A stretch of DNA of 64,000 nucleotides from JACNKV01 sp964422145. GTDB taxonomy: Bacteria; Fidelibacterota; Marinisomatia; Marinisomatales; JACNKV01. This document shows positions 9,221 through 18,096 of this stretch, piece by piece. The stretch lies in contig CAYQZV010000007.1 in NCBI GenBank assembly GCA_964422145.1, positions 1-64,000 on the forward strand, given 5' to 3'. The first letter of the stretch is position 1; each line of letters starts with the position of its first letter. Under the pieces are notes generated by a model, which saw only the letters and a program-made list of their open reading frames with translations, ran no database searches and had not been told where the DNA came from. Both the position numbers and the translations under genes were made by a program.

Positions 9221-10768
9221 CTATTTATACGGTTTGTGATCAATCGAAAAGTATTCTTTTGTCATCTTCTTTAATGCAGTGGATAGAAGAATGATGGACA
9301 GTAAATTCGGGAATGTCATGAATCCGAGTGCAGCATCGCCGAATGCCCAAACTGCTTCTAAGCTTGCAATGGCACCGATGAAAACGAAAGCGACGAAAAT
9401 CCAACGGTAGTAGATGATTGCTTTTTCACCGAAGAGATATTCCGTGGAACGATCTCCATAAAATGACCAGCTAATCGCTGTTGAAACTGCGAACAACGTA
9501 ACGGATAACGTTACGATTTTATCTCCGTATCCAAACATCCAGGATAAGCCTTCTTTAAAAGCGAAAGCGGTTAATCGACTGCTGTTCAGCAGATCTCCGG
9601 CAAATTCGGGATTGATTCGGCTTGTATAAAATTCAGTATGCTGCCATGCGCCGGTTACAAGAATAACCAGTCCGGTCATTGTGCAAATTACGATCGTATC
9701 AATGAACGGACCGAGCATGGCAACGGCACCTTCACGAACCGGATAATTCGTTTTCGCTGTTGAGTGAGCAATTGCAGCGGATCCCTGCCCGGCTTCGTTG
9801 GAATATAATCCGCGTTTCACACCCCAAAGCATCGTATTCATAATGACAAGAAACGCTCCGCCACCGACTCCGGCAATCTCTGCGGGCGGATTAAATGCCA
9901 TTTGAAAGATCAATGAAAAACTTCCTGGAACTGAAGGAAGGTAGGCGAACAGGATCAATGAAGCTCCTGTAACATAAAGAACTCCCATAAAAGGTGTTAA
10001 GAATCCTGTAACATGACCGATACGTTTAATACCGCCGATGATGACCAACGCAACTACAGTTGCTAAAAACAACCCATTGATCACTTGTAAAACGGACAGA
10101 TCAAATCCGGACCAGATAGAGTGTTTAACCAACAGAACGCTTTCAGGATGCATAAATTGTGAAAACTCCGAATATATTTGGTCTGATACAGTAAACGATT
10201 GAATTGCATTTCCGGTAGCAAATGAACAGATTACAGCAAAAGCTGCAAATGCGACTGCAAGCCATCGCCACTGAACACCCAACCCGTTTTCAATCGTATA
10301 CATCGGTCCGCCTGCTGTGAATCCGAGTTTGTCCATTTCACGGTATTTCAAGGATAAAGTGCTTTCAGCGTATTTCAATGTGGTGCCGAAGAAAGCGGTG
10401 ATCCACATCCAGAATAATGCACCCGGTCCGCCGAAGTATATTGCAGTAGCAACACCTGCAATGTTTCCAATACCGACAGTGGCAGATAATGCGGTTGCTA
10501 ACGCCCGAAAATGATTCAAATCTCCTTCATCATTCGGGTTATCATAGATCCCGCGAGTTACGCGTACTCCATGCATAAAATAGCGTATTTGCGGAAATCC
10601 TAATTTGACGGTGATGTAAATCCCTGTACCAACGAGAACAAGCACCATTAACGGCACGGCCCGCTGAGAAGGAAAAGACCAAACCGATTCGAAAAAGGAT
10701 AATCCAAACATGTACATTAAAAGAAAAATGCTGCCGAAAGCGAGAAAGCCGTATGTGGATCGTTTCAT
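9221..10768 (-). CDS. Alanine/glycine:cation symporter family protein (AGCS)
   Basis: 515 residues with about 10-12 hydrophobic segments. Family landmarks include the N-terminal ALSATVGIGNIAGVATAIYFGGPGALFWMW, the central GVKRGLYSNEAGQGSAAIAHS and the following GPFIDTIVICTMTGLVI. These are hallmarks of AGCS (DagA/AlsT-like) transporters, which take up alanine or glycine with Na+ or H+. Na+ coupling would suit a marine host but is inference. A 157-base divergent intergenic region lies upstream; I see no convincing promoter on this strand. Confidence 0.93.
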   Translation of the reverse strand: MKRSTYGFLAFGSIFLLMYMFGLSFFESVWSFPSQRAVPLMVLVLVGTGIYITVKLGFPQIRYFMHGVRVTRGIYDNPNDEGDLNHFRALATALSATVGIGNIAGVATAIYFGGPGALFWMWITAFFGTTLKYAESTLSLKYREMDKLGFTAGGPMYTIENGLGVQWRWLAVAFAAFAVICSFATGNAIQSFTVSDQIYSEFSQFMHPESVLLVKHSIWSGFDLSVLQVINGLFLATVVALVIIGGIKRIGHVTGFLTPFMGVLYVTGASLILFAYLPSVPGSFSLIFQMAFNPPAEIAGVGGGAFLVIMNTMLWGVKRGLYSNEAGQGSAAIAHSTAKTNYPVREGAVAMLGPFIDTIVICTMTGLVILVTGAWQHTEFYTSRINPEFAGDLLNSSRLTAFAFKEGLSWMFGYGDKIVTLSVTLFAVSTAISWSFYGDRSTEYLFGEKAIIYYRWIFVAFVFIGAIASLEAVWAFGDAALGFMTFPNLLSIILLSTALKKMTKEYFSIDHKPYK

Positions 10769-10925
10769 AGATAGCTCAAGTTGGTTTCAAAAAAATGTTG
10801 ACGAAAAATTACTCCGAAATGACCGGAACAAAAAAGGGATTCTTCTGAAATAATCATTCATCCATTTCACGCTTGGATATATTCAAATTACTTTGTAGTC
10901 TAAAACATCAATTATACGAGGGATC

Positions 10926-12188
10926 ATGAACTTTGAACATCAACTATCACAGTTTGGGTCGAAATCGAAAATATCCGTTCGGTTTGTCTTACTAATATTT
11001 ATCCTTTTCTTCCTCGCCTGCCCTGACCCTCCGATAGAAGAGGATGAACCGTTTGAATGTGACATCCCCGGGGCAGTAATTTGTGAAGATGACACCACCG
11101 CCTGTTGCTGCATTGAAAACGCTTCATGGAATGCTGACTCGACGGCTTGTGAGTGTGATGAGTTGTATGAATGGGATGGAGATAGTGCATGTGTAATGAT
11201 AACAACAGACCATGCGATGACTTTTATTGCTGATTCATTAGGGGTTTACCCAAGCATTCTAAGGGATGCAGCTATTACCGATGATGGTGGTATTATTGCG
11301 GTAGGTCAGATAATGGTTCCAGATACAACCGCGTACGGTTGGAAGACTTATAACGCAGCCCGCTTTTACCCTGAAACGGAAACCTGGGAATTATTTAATA
11401 TTGAAGCATATACACCTTGGGGAAGTTTAATCAGTCCCGAGATGTATTCCATCCAATACTTCTCAGAGAATTCTATTTGGGTAACTAGTTATGGAAGCCC
11501 GTATTATTGGGACGGTTTTTCTTGGACGATGCACAGACTGCCAAGCATTGGAATTAATGTTAGCGTGCAAAACCTTTGGGGCCCTAGTGCTGATGAGATG
11601 TACTTTATCGGGAGACACGGCGCAATTGTCTCCTACAAGAATGATGTTTTTACATTAATGGAGAGTGGTACAGATTTTAGGCTGCGCTCAATATCAGGAA
11701 CCAGCGGTGATAATATCTGGGTGAGTAGTAATTTATCATATTCTTACGGTGAACCTTGGATCGTTTTGCACTATGATGGTCTTGAGTGGAGTGAAATATG
11801 TACAGGGACACCTGCTTTTACTCACATACCGGATTCAATATCAACAAATATTTATGGTGTTTATACAAATTCAACAACAAATGCATTTGTACTCACAGCT
11901 ATGAGTTTATATATAACCCCTAACAATTCACAATGCAATGCGGAGCGTCTAAACTATTACCCTGCAGGCTGGTCTTTTGAACCACAAAAAATAATTGGAC
12001 AGGCACAAAATGATATTTTCATCGTGGGTGATTTTAGCATGATCTATCATTTCAATGGTGAGGAATTTTTTGAATATCCAAGATTTAATGAAAATGTAGA
12101 TTTTTTATCCGCTGATGTAAAGGATGATTTTTTTATTGCTGTAGGTGATGCAAATAGCTATGTCTATATCATCCGGGGTTATCGATGA
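10926..12188 (+). CDS. Cys-rich lipoprotein with propeller-like repeats, unknown function
   Basis: 420 residues. A basic N-terminus and hydrophobic stretch end in a lipobox (FFLAC), predicting lipidation and attachment to the outer or inner membrane. Just after it, about residues 40-92 hold eight or nine Cys (including a CCC triplet and CEC) in an acidic context, suggestive of a small disulfide knot. The rest contains repeated short W- and G-rich strand patterns (YYWDGFSWTMHRL, HYDGLEWSEIC, YHFNGEEFFEY), which resemble blades of a beta-propeller. The SD-like GAGGGA is only two bases from the ATG, so the true start could be slightly further in. No enzymatic motif is seen. Confidence 0.65.
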   Translation: MNFEHQLSQFGSKSKISVRFVLLIFILFFLACPDPPIEEDEPFECDIPGAVICEDDTTACCCIENASWNADSTACECDELYEWDGDSACVMITTDHAMTFIADSLGVYPSILRDAAITDDGGIIAVGQIMVPDTTAYGWKTYNAARFYPETETWELFNIEAYTPWGSLISPEMYSIQYFSENSIWVTSYGSPYYWDGFSWTMHRLPSIGINVSVQNLWGPSADEMYFIGRHGAIVSYKNDVFTLMESGTDFRLRSISGTSGDNIWVSSNLSYSYGEPWIVLHYDGLEWSEICTGTPAFTHIPDSISTNIYGVYTNSTTNAFVLTAMSLYITPNNSQCNAERLNYYPAGWSFEPQKIIGQAQNDIFIVGDFSMIYHFNGEEFFEYPRFNENVDFLSADVKDDFFIAVGDANSYVYIIRGYR

Positions 12189-12251
12189 AATAAGATTTTT
12201 CCAAAATAATCATCCGTAAAACAAACTATCAATTGAAATCCAGTGGCTTTG

Positions 12252-12281
12252 TTGAAACGAAGAAGTTATTACTACTAAGAT
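12252..12281 (+). promoter_or_regulatory. Weak sigma70-like promoter candidate upstream of the RNase HI gene
   Basis: TTGAAA at 12252-12257 is separated by 18 bases from TAAGAT at 12276-12281, giving five and four matches to the sigma70 hexamers. It lies about 65 bases before the start codon. Chance occurrence in AT-rich DNA is likely enough to keep confidence low. Confidence 0.25.
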
Positions 12282-12347
12282 AATTTCGTTCTAAAAACTC
12301 AACCATATTATGTTTATTGAATAGTGATTTATAAGTAATTTATAATT

Positions 12348-12872
12348 ATGATTCGATTAAATGAAGAAGAAATACAAGCCATAGCGGCTCTTTTGGATCT
12401 TGATATTGCTAATCAACTTGATCCTGAAATACAAAAAGTTTTAACAACGTTGAAAGAACGATTATCCGCAAAAGGTACAATTGAATTGTACGTGGACGGT
12501 GCAGCTGATTTACATACAAAAACTGCCGGGGTCGGCGGCGTTTTTTACCGAAATGGAGAGGAATTGTACTCATTTTCAGAATATTTGGACGGTGCGACGA
12601 ACAACGAAGCGGAATATACAGCCTTACTCAAAGGACTGGAAGTTGCTGAAAAATTGAAATTAGGCAATATAAAAATTTACGCGGACAGTGAATTGGTCGT
12701 GAAGCAAATCAACGGAGAATATAAAGTGAGAAACCCGAGGATGCAGGTGCTGCATGCGAAAGTTTCATCACGATTGAACCAATTACAAACTTGGTCGTTA
12801 GACCATGTACCGCGAAATAAAAATTTAAGAGCAGATGCTTTAAGCAAAGAAGGACGGATGAAAGGAAAGTAA
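12348..12872 (+). CDS. Ribonuclease HI family protein
   Basis: 174 residues: an N-terminal helical extension of about 45 residues, then an RNase H fold. The four catalytic acidic positions are visible: D in LYVDGAA, E in NNEAEYTAL, D in IYADSELVVKQI and D in LRADALSKEG. This is the compact RNase HI type without the basic handle of E. coli RnhA, as in plant-like and Bacillus YpdQ-like proteins. It should hydrolyse RNA in RNA/DNA hybrids at R-loops or Okazaki primers. The gene ends two bases before the next gene, indicating co-transcription. Confidence 0.88.
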   Translation: MIRLNEEEIQAIAALLDLDIANQLDPEIQKVLTTLKERLSAKGTIELYVDGAADLHTKTAGVGGVFYRNGEELYSFSEYLDGATNNEAEYTALLKGLEVAEKLKLGNIKIYADSELVVKQINGEYKVRNPRMQVLHAKVSSRLNQLQTWSLDHVPRNKNLRADALSKEGRMKGK

Positions 12873-12874
12873 AC

Positions 12875-13939
12875 ATGAAAGCATTGATCACAGCAGGAGG
12901 TCATGGAACCCGATTACGTCCAATTACGCACACACAGAACAAGCATTTAATTCCGATTGCTAACAAGATCATGCTGCGGTATGCCTTGGATTACGCCATT
13001 GAAGCCGGTATAACCGAGATCGGAATTGTCATTAATGCCGGTGATACATCAATCTCGGATATCTTCGGTAACGGAGAGTCTCTCGGTGTCAATATTACCT
13101 ATATTCCACAGGATGCACCGCTTGGGTTAGCGCATGTCGTAAAAATCTCGCAGGATTTTATCGGGGATGATTCTTTTGTCTTTTATCTCGGGGATAATAT
13201 TCTCGTCGGCGGGATCAAGAAATTTATCGACGATTTTCAAAGAAACGGAACCAATTGCCATCTCGTTCTGAGTAAAGTACCCGACCCGAACCGATTTGGT
13301 GTAGCTGAGATATCGAATGAACGAATCGTGAGTATCGAAGAAAAACCTCAAAATCCAAAGAGTGACTTGGCGGTTACCGGGATTTACGTATATGATTCAT
13401 CCATTTTTGAAGCGGTGAATAATATTGAACCGTCTGCACGCGGTGAGTTGGAAATATCCGATGCACATCAATATCTGCTTGATCAGGGATACGGGATAAG
13501 CTATTCTGAGATCACCGGATGGTGGAAAGACACAGGAAAACCATCTGACCTTCTCGAAGCAAACCGACTAGTACTAGATTCTCTGAAAAGTCAATGTCAC
13601 GGAGACATAGATCAACAGTCAAACGTAACCGGAAAAGTTCAGATCGGAAAAGGCTCAAACATTGTTAATTCAATTGTCCGGGGACCGGTGATTATTGGAG
13701 ACAACACAGTGGTCAAAAATAGTTATGTCGGCCCGCATACGTCGATCGGTGACTGCTGTGAGATCAATGGAAGCGAACTTGAATACTCGATTTTGATGAA
13801 TGATTGCCGCCTTGAACAAATCCAACGACGCATTGAAGGATCATTATTAGGAAATGATGTGAAAATCCGCCGAACGGTGAAACGTCCGGCGACGCATCGA
13901 TTTATGATCGGGGATCAAAGCCGAATTGAAATTGAATGA
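12875..13939 (+). CDS. Glucose-1-phosphate thymidylyltransferase, long form
   Basis: 354 residues. The N-terminal nucleotidyltransferase domain has the signature GGHGTRLRPITHTQNKHLIPIANK and a YLGDN metal-binding motif. From about residue 240 the protein has hexapeptide-like repeats (GKVQIGKGSNIVNSIVRGPVIIG), a left-handed beta-helix. This two-domain form resembles the ~355-residue StrD/long-RmlA group rather than the ~290-residue RmlA. The expected reaction is dTTP + glucose-1-phosphate to dTDP-glucose, feeding deoxysugar synthesis. No other dTDP-rhamnose gene is adjacent, so nucleotide and sugar specificity are inferred. An AAGGAAAG ribosome-binding site precedes the ATG. Confidence 0.85.
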   Translation: MKALITAGGHGTRLRPITHTQNKHLIPIANKIMLRYALDYAIEAGITEIGIVINAGDTSISDIFGNGESLGVNITYIPQDAPLGLAHVVKISQDFIGDDSFVFYLGDNILVGGIKKFIDDFQRNGTNCHLVLSKVPDPNRFGVAEISNERIVSIEEKPQNPKSDLAVTGIYVYDSSIFEAVNNIEPSARGELEISDAHQYLLDQGYGISYSEITGWWKDTGKPSDLLEANRLVLDSLKSQCHGDIDQQSNVTGKVQIGKGSNIVNSIVRGPVIIGDNTVVKNSYVGPHTSIGDCCEINGSELEYSILMNDCRLEQIQRRIEGSLLGNDVKIRRTVKRPATHRFMIGDQSRIEIE

Positions 13940-14037
13940 TTTTTCCTTGGATTGCACGAATATTCGCTGGAGAATGATACAAGATACTGTGTAAATTACA
14001 TGGTTTATTTCACACTTAACTTTGATTAGAATTACTT

Positions 14038-15066
14038 ATGGGATTGTTTAGATCAGTATTAGACACATTTAATTGGATTTCAGGGGATATCGCGATTGAT
14101 CTTGGAACTGCAAATACGCTCATTTGGTTGAAGGGGAAAGGCGTTATTATAAATGAACCTTCTGTCGTAGCTCGATCTGTGCATGACGGTAAAGTTGTTG
14201 CTGTTGGTAATGAAGCAAAATTCATGGTCGGAAAAACGCACCGCGACCTTGAAACCATTCGTCCTTTACAAGACGGTGTGATCGCTGATTTCAACATGAC
14301 AGATGAGATGCTCCAGCGCTTTATCCGTAAGATTAAATTGAATCGTTTAGCTCGCCCCAAAATGGTGATTTGTGTTCCTTCCGGTGTCACAGAAGTTGAG
14401 CGGAGAGCGGTAAAAGATTCCGGTGAGCGTGCCGGTGCGCTGGAAGTCCACTTGATTGAAGAGCCGGTTGCTGCCGCTATTGGAATCGGATTAGATATCA
14501 GTAAACCAATCGGAAACATCATTGTTGATATCGGGGGCGGAACAACTGAAATTGCCGTCATTGCATTAAATGGTGTTGTTACAAAAGAAGCGATCCGTAT
14601 TGCCGGCGATGAAATGGATGAAGCCATCGTCCATTGGTTCCGGAACGAACACAAACTTGAGATTGGTGCCCCGACGAGTGAAGCTATCAAAAAAGCAGTT
14701 GGTTCAGCGATGAGAATGAGTGCAGAAACTATTTCAGTCAAAGGACGTGATCTTGTATCGGGAATTCCGAAAACAATCGAAGTCTCATCCGATGAAATTC
14801 GTCAAGCGCTTAAAGATCCTGTCAGTGCTATTGTCGAAGCCGTAAAACACGCCTTGGAAAAAACTCCTCCGGAATTATCTGCCGATATTTTAGACAGAGG
14901 GATCATCATGACAGGTGGAGGAGCCTTGCTGAAAGGATTAGATCAAGTGATTCGTGAACGGACTCAGGTTCCGGTAAATGTATCTGAAGAGCCGTTATTA
15001 TCCGTCGTAAGAGGGACAGGCCTTGTCCTTGAGGATATCAAAAAATATGAGGCTGTATTGATGTAG
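14038..15066 (+). CDS. mreB: Rod-shape-determining actin homologue MreB
   Basis: 342 residues, the usual length. It starts with an amphipathic-looking segment and the actin-fold phosphate-1 motif (IAIDLGTANTLIWLKGKGVIINEPS), followed by IIVDIGGGTTEIAVIAL (phosphate 2) and IMTGGGALLKGLDQVI (adenosine motif). MreB polymerises under the inner membrane and guides lateral peptidoglycan synthesis. It is the first gene of a complete mreBCD-mrdA-rodA cluster. Just upstream, TAACTTTG (14017-14024) fits a Bacteroidetes-type -7 element, but no matching -33 box is present. Confidence 0.97.
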   Translation: MGLFRSVLDTFNWISGDIAIDLGTANTLIWLKGKGVIINEPSVVARSVHDGKVVAVGNEAKFMVGKTHRDLETIRPLQDGVIADFNMTDEMLQRFIRKIKLNRLARPKMVICVPSGVTEVERRAVKDSGERAGALEVHLIEEPVAAAIGIGLDISKPIGNIIVDIGGGTTEIAVIALNGVVTKEAIRIAGDEMDEAIVHWFRNEHKLEIGAPTSEAIKKAVGSAMRMSAETISVKGRDLVSGIPKTIEVSSDEIRQALKDPVSAIVEAVKHALEKTPPELSADILDRGIIMTGGGALLKGLDQVIRERTQVPVNVSEEPLLSVVRGTGLVLEDIKKYEAVLM

Positions 15067-15070
15067 ACCG

Positions 15071-15862
15071 ATGAGGAATCTGCATCTACTACTCTTCAAA
15101 TATAAGCATCATATTGCTTTTGTTATTCTGTTAACTCTTTCTCTTAATTTTCTTTTTACTGAAAAATCTGATAATGTCGATCTTCTTCGAGAAAAGGTGA
15201 TCGACACTTTTTCTTTTTTATATTCACCAATTGCATGGATCAATAACGCAGTCATCCTTGAAGAAGAGAATGCTCTTCTGAGAGAGAAAAATCTACAATT
15301 ATCTCTGCAAAATGAATCGATGATACACTTAGCTAAAGAAAACCAGCGGCTGGAAAATTTACTTCAATTTAAACGGGAAAGTCAGCTGACTTTAGTTCCT
15401 GCAAAAGTGATTAACAAGGGAATTACTCCCGGAATTATGTCTATGACCGTTGATGTGGGTAAATCATCGGGTGTTGAAAGAAATAATCCGGTGATCACAT
15501 CATTAGGAGTGGTAGGAAAAGTTCTTATTGCAGGAGAACATAGTTCCGTTGTTCAAATGCTGAATGATGCCAATTTTCGTATAAGTGTCAGAATATTTCC
15601 AAGCGGAGCAACAGGAATATTGCAGTGGACCGACGACGATAACTGTATCATCAGTGAGGTTCATAAACATGCCGATATCAGCGTAAATGATCGGGTTGTC
15701 ACATCAGGATTTTCCGATATATTCCCGAGCAAATTACCCGTTGGTGCGGTGATTGGAACGACCGATGAAAGAGGAAGTTTTCAAAAGATTGTTTCAGCCC
15801 GGTGTTATAACGATTTATCATCATTGATCAATGTCTTTGTTATCACGGAGCAAGTCAAATGA
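15071..15862 (+). CDS. mreC: Rod-shape-determining protein MreC
   Basis: 263 residues. One transmembrane helix near the N-terminus (FVILLTLSLNFLFT), then a coiled coil (about residues 65-100, LEEENALLREKNLQLSLQNE) and the two beta-barrel domains of MreC (VDVGKSSGVERNNPVITSLGVVGKV). It is periplasmic and bridges MreB/MreD to the elongasome synthases PBP2 and RodA. It lies four bases after mreB and overlaps mreD by four bases, so the cluster is translationally coupled. Confidence 0.95.
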   Translation: MRNLHLLLFKYKHHIAFVILLTLSLNFLFTEKSDNVDLLREKVIDTFSFLYSPIAWINNAVILEEENALLREKNLQLSLQNESMIHLAKENQRLENLLQFKRESQLTLVPAKVINKGITPGIMSMTVDVGKSSGVERNNPVITSLGVVGKVLIAGEHSSVVQMLNDANFRISVRIFPSGATGILQWTDDDNCIISEVHKHADISVNDRVVTSGFSDIFPSKLPVGAVIGTTDERGSFQKIVSARCYNDLSSLINVFVITEQVK

Positions 15863-16332
15863 AGCGACTGACAATGCTATACTTAGCTCTAACGGTATTT
15901 GTATTTCAAAGTGTTTTCGCTGACCTAATGTCCATTCGAGGAGTCCGTCCTGATTTTATTTTCATTTTTATCTTATATATTTCGATACACAGGGGCAGCT
16001 TTCCGGGTATGATCATTGGTTTTGTGCTGGGTGTTTTCATTGATATTCTCAGTGCAGGATCCTCTTTCGGTCTGTCATCGTTTACCTATGTGCTTACCGC
16101 ATATTTATCAGGATTTTTATCCAAAGAACAAGAACAATTACTGCCTATACATTTTCATGTATTTTGGGTTCTGATATCGCTGATTCATTTTGGCGTTTTT
16201 GGGTTTATCCAATACCAGGTCTTATTCAGCGTTGATTTACTTGTGTGGATCCAGAAATGGCTCTTATTATCCTCCTACACATTAGGAATCATTTGGGTGA
16301 TGCAATTTGTTTATCCGCTGAAACGAATTTAA
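15859..16332 (+). CDS. mreD: Rod-shape-determining membrane protein MreD
   Basis: 157 residues with five or six hydrophobic helices. The segment RGVRPDFIFIFILYISIHRGSFPGMIIGFVLGVFIDILS is the diagnostic MreD core (PD…G…G…D). Its ATGA start overlaps the end of mreC, and mrdA follows after three bases. It acts with MreC in the elongation complex. Confidence 0.93.
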   Translation: MKRLTMLYLALTVFVFQSVFADLMSIRGVRPDFIFIFILYISIHRGSFPGMIIGFVLGVFIDILSAGSSFGLSSFTYVLTAYLSGFLSKEQEQLLPIHFHVFWVLISLIHFGVFGFIQYQVLFSVDLLVWIQKWLLLSSYTLGIIWVMQFVYPLKRI

Positions 16333-16335
16333 TCT

Positions 16336-18096
16336 ATGTTACGAGTAAAGAATGTTGTCCCAAAGCAACGTCTGATTGTCTTCACTTGGATTGTCGCATT
16401 GTTAATGTTGATTTTAACAAGCCGATTTTTCCAACTTCAGATATATCAAGCGAGTGAATACCGATCAAAAGCGGAATCCAACCGAATTAAAGCTCTTAAG
16501 ATCAATGCTCCCAGAGGATTAATATTAGATCGGAATAACACAATATTGGTGGACAATAAGCCGACCTATGTCCTATCCGCTATCCCAAATGAAATACAAG
16601 ACAAAAATAAGGTGTTCCATACCATTTCAAATCTAACAGGAATTGATTCATTACTTTTAAAAGAAAACTTTAAAAAATATTACAGGAACCGTTTTGCTCC
16701 CACACGGCTTATTAAGGATCTTACCTTTGAACAAATCAGTATAATCGAAGAACATAAACTTGATTTACAGGGGCTTCAAATCACTCAATTCCCGGAACGA
16801 TTTTATCCGACTACAATATCCGGAACACATTTTTTAGGCTATGTTAATGAAGTCAATCTCAATATCTATAATTCGCTTGAACAGAAAGAATTATACGAAC
16901 TTGGGGATTTAATCGGCTGGCACGGGATTGAAAAACAAAATGAAAATAATCTGAGAGGTGATAAAGGAATTCGATTTATTGAAGTTGATGCCTTTGGCAG
17001 GGAAGTTGGGTTAGTTGAGGATTATAGTACGGTTTTTCCCATCCCAGGTAATGACATTCAGTTAACAATTGATTTAGGGCTTCAGGAATTGTTGGAAACT
17101 CTGATGCAGGATTATCGCGGTGTAGCCGTTGTATCAAACCCAAAAAACGGGGATATTTTAGCATATGTCAGCTCTCCGTCACATGCACCGGATCTGTTCA
17201 CAGGTGCTGTAACATCTGCTGAGTGGAATGAAATACTCGGAGATCCGGGACGCCCACTGGTAGATCGCGTCAGTACCGGGCAATATCCTCCGGGATCAAC
17301 ATTGAAAATGATCACAGCTATGAAGTTAATCGAAGAAAGGTTAATTGACCCATTTTGGACTGCTAACTGCACTGGGAAATATTTCTTTGGCGACCGAGAA
17401 TTTGGATGTTGGAATGAAGAAGGACATGGCGACGTTAATTTACAGGAAGCAATAGCACAATCCTGCAACGTATATTTTTATAAAGTGATTCAAAAATTGT
17501 CGATCACAGAATGGTCGGAAACCTGTCGACAGTTCGGTTTTGGCGAAAAAACACATATTGATTTACCGACCGAAAAACGGGGAGTGATTCCAACCAAAGA
17601 TTATATGAACCGACGTTACGGAAGATGGGGTTGGTCAAAGGGGAGTATGCTGAACATGGTGATTGGACAAGGTGAAGTCTTAGTGACACCTTTGCAAATT
17701 TTAAATTATATCAATCTGATTGCAACAAGGGGAAGTGCTTCGAGGATACATCTTGTGAAAGATAACATTAATCCGGCGTCAGTTTCTCCAACGTATTCCC
17801 GACAAACATGGTCAAAATTAGAGACATATTTACATGCCGTTATCACCGATAAAAAAGGAACCGGAAAGGCAGCCAATCCAAAGATCAACGGACTGAAAAT
17901 ATATGGCAAAACCGGAACGGCTGAAAATCCGCATGGTGAACCGCATGCCTGGTTCATCGGATACGGTAAAAAAGCGAAAGATATAATATCATTAGCTATT
18001 TTAGTTGAAAACGGCGGTCATGGCGGAGAAACGTCAGCGCCCATTGCACGACATATATTTAAATACAGTTTTGGGGTAAATGGTAAACAAGAATAA
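16336..18096 (+). CDS. mrdA: Penicillin-binding protein 2 (elongasome transpeptidase)
   Basis: 586 residues. An N-terminal membrane anchor (about 12-32) is followed by the dimerisation/pedestal domain with NAPRGLILDRN. The transpeptidase domain has all three active-site motifs: SxxK as S321-T-L-K324, SxN as S376-C-N378, and KTG at 525-527 (YGKTGTAENPHG). This is a class B PBP of the PBP2/MrdA type that cross-links peptidoglycan during cell elongation. It lies between mreD and rodA and overlaps rodA by 17 bases, which fixes its assignment as the elongation PBP rather than FtsI. Confidence 0.96.
   Translation: MLRVKNVVPKQRLIVFTWIVALLMLILTSRFFQLQIYQASEYRSKAESNRIKALKINAPRGLILDRNNTILVDNKPTYVLSAIPNEIQDKNKVFHTISNLTGIDSLLLKENFKKYYRNRFAPTRLIKDLTFEQISIIEEHKLDLQGLQITQFPERFYPTTISGTHFLGYVNEVNLNIYNSLEQKELYELGDLIGWHGIEKQNENNLRGDKGIRFIEVDAFGREVGLVEDYSTVFPIPGNDIQLTIDLGLQELLETLMQDYRGVAVVSNPKNGDILAYVSSPSHAPDLFTGAVTSAEWNEILGDPGRPLVDRVSTGQYPPGSTLKMITAMKLIEERLIDPFWTANCTGKYFFGDREFGCWNEEGHGDVNLQEAIAQSCNVYFYKVIQKLSITEWSETCRQFGFGEKTHIDLPTEKRGVIPTKDYMNRRYGRWGWSKGSMLNMVIGQGEVLVTPLQILNYINLIATRGSASRIHLVKDNINPASVSPTYSRQTWSKLETYLHAVITDKKGTGKAANPKINGLKIYGKTGTAENPHGEPHAWFIGYGKKAKDIISLAILVENGGHGGETSAPIARHIFKYSFGVNGKQE

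Noticed and set aside
14017..14024. TAACTTTG before mreB, matching the Bacteroidetes TAnnTTTG element
   Set aside because: No TTTG-like -33 box at the right distance, and the motif is common by chance in AT-rich DNA.
14016..14741. 241-codon minus-strand open frame inside mreB
   Set aside because: It lies wholly antisense to a clear mreB and its translation shows no domain or plausible start site.
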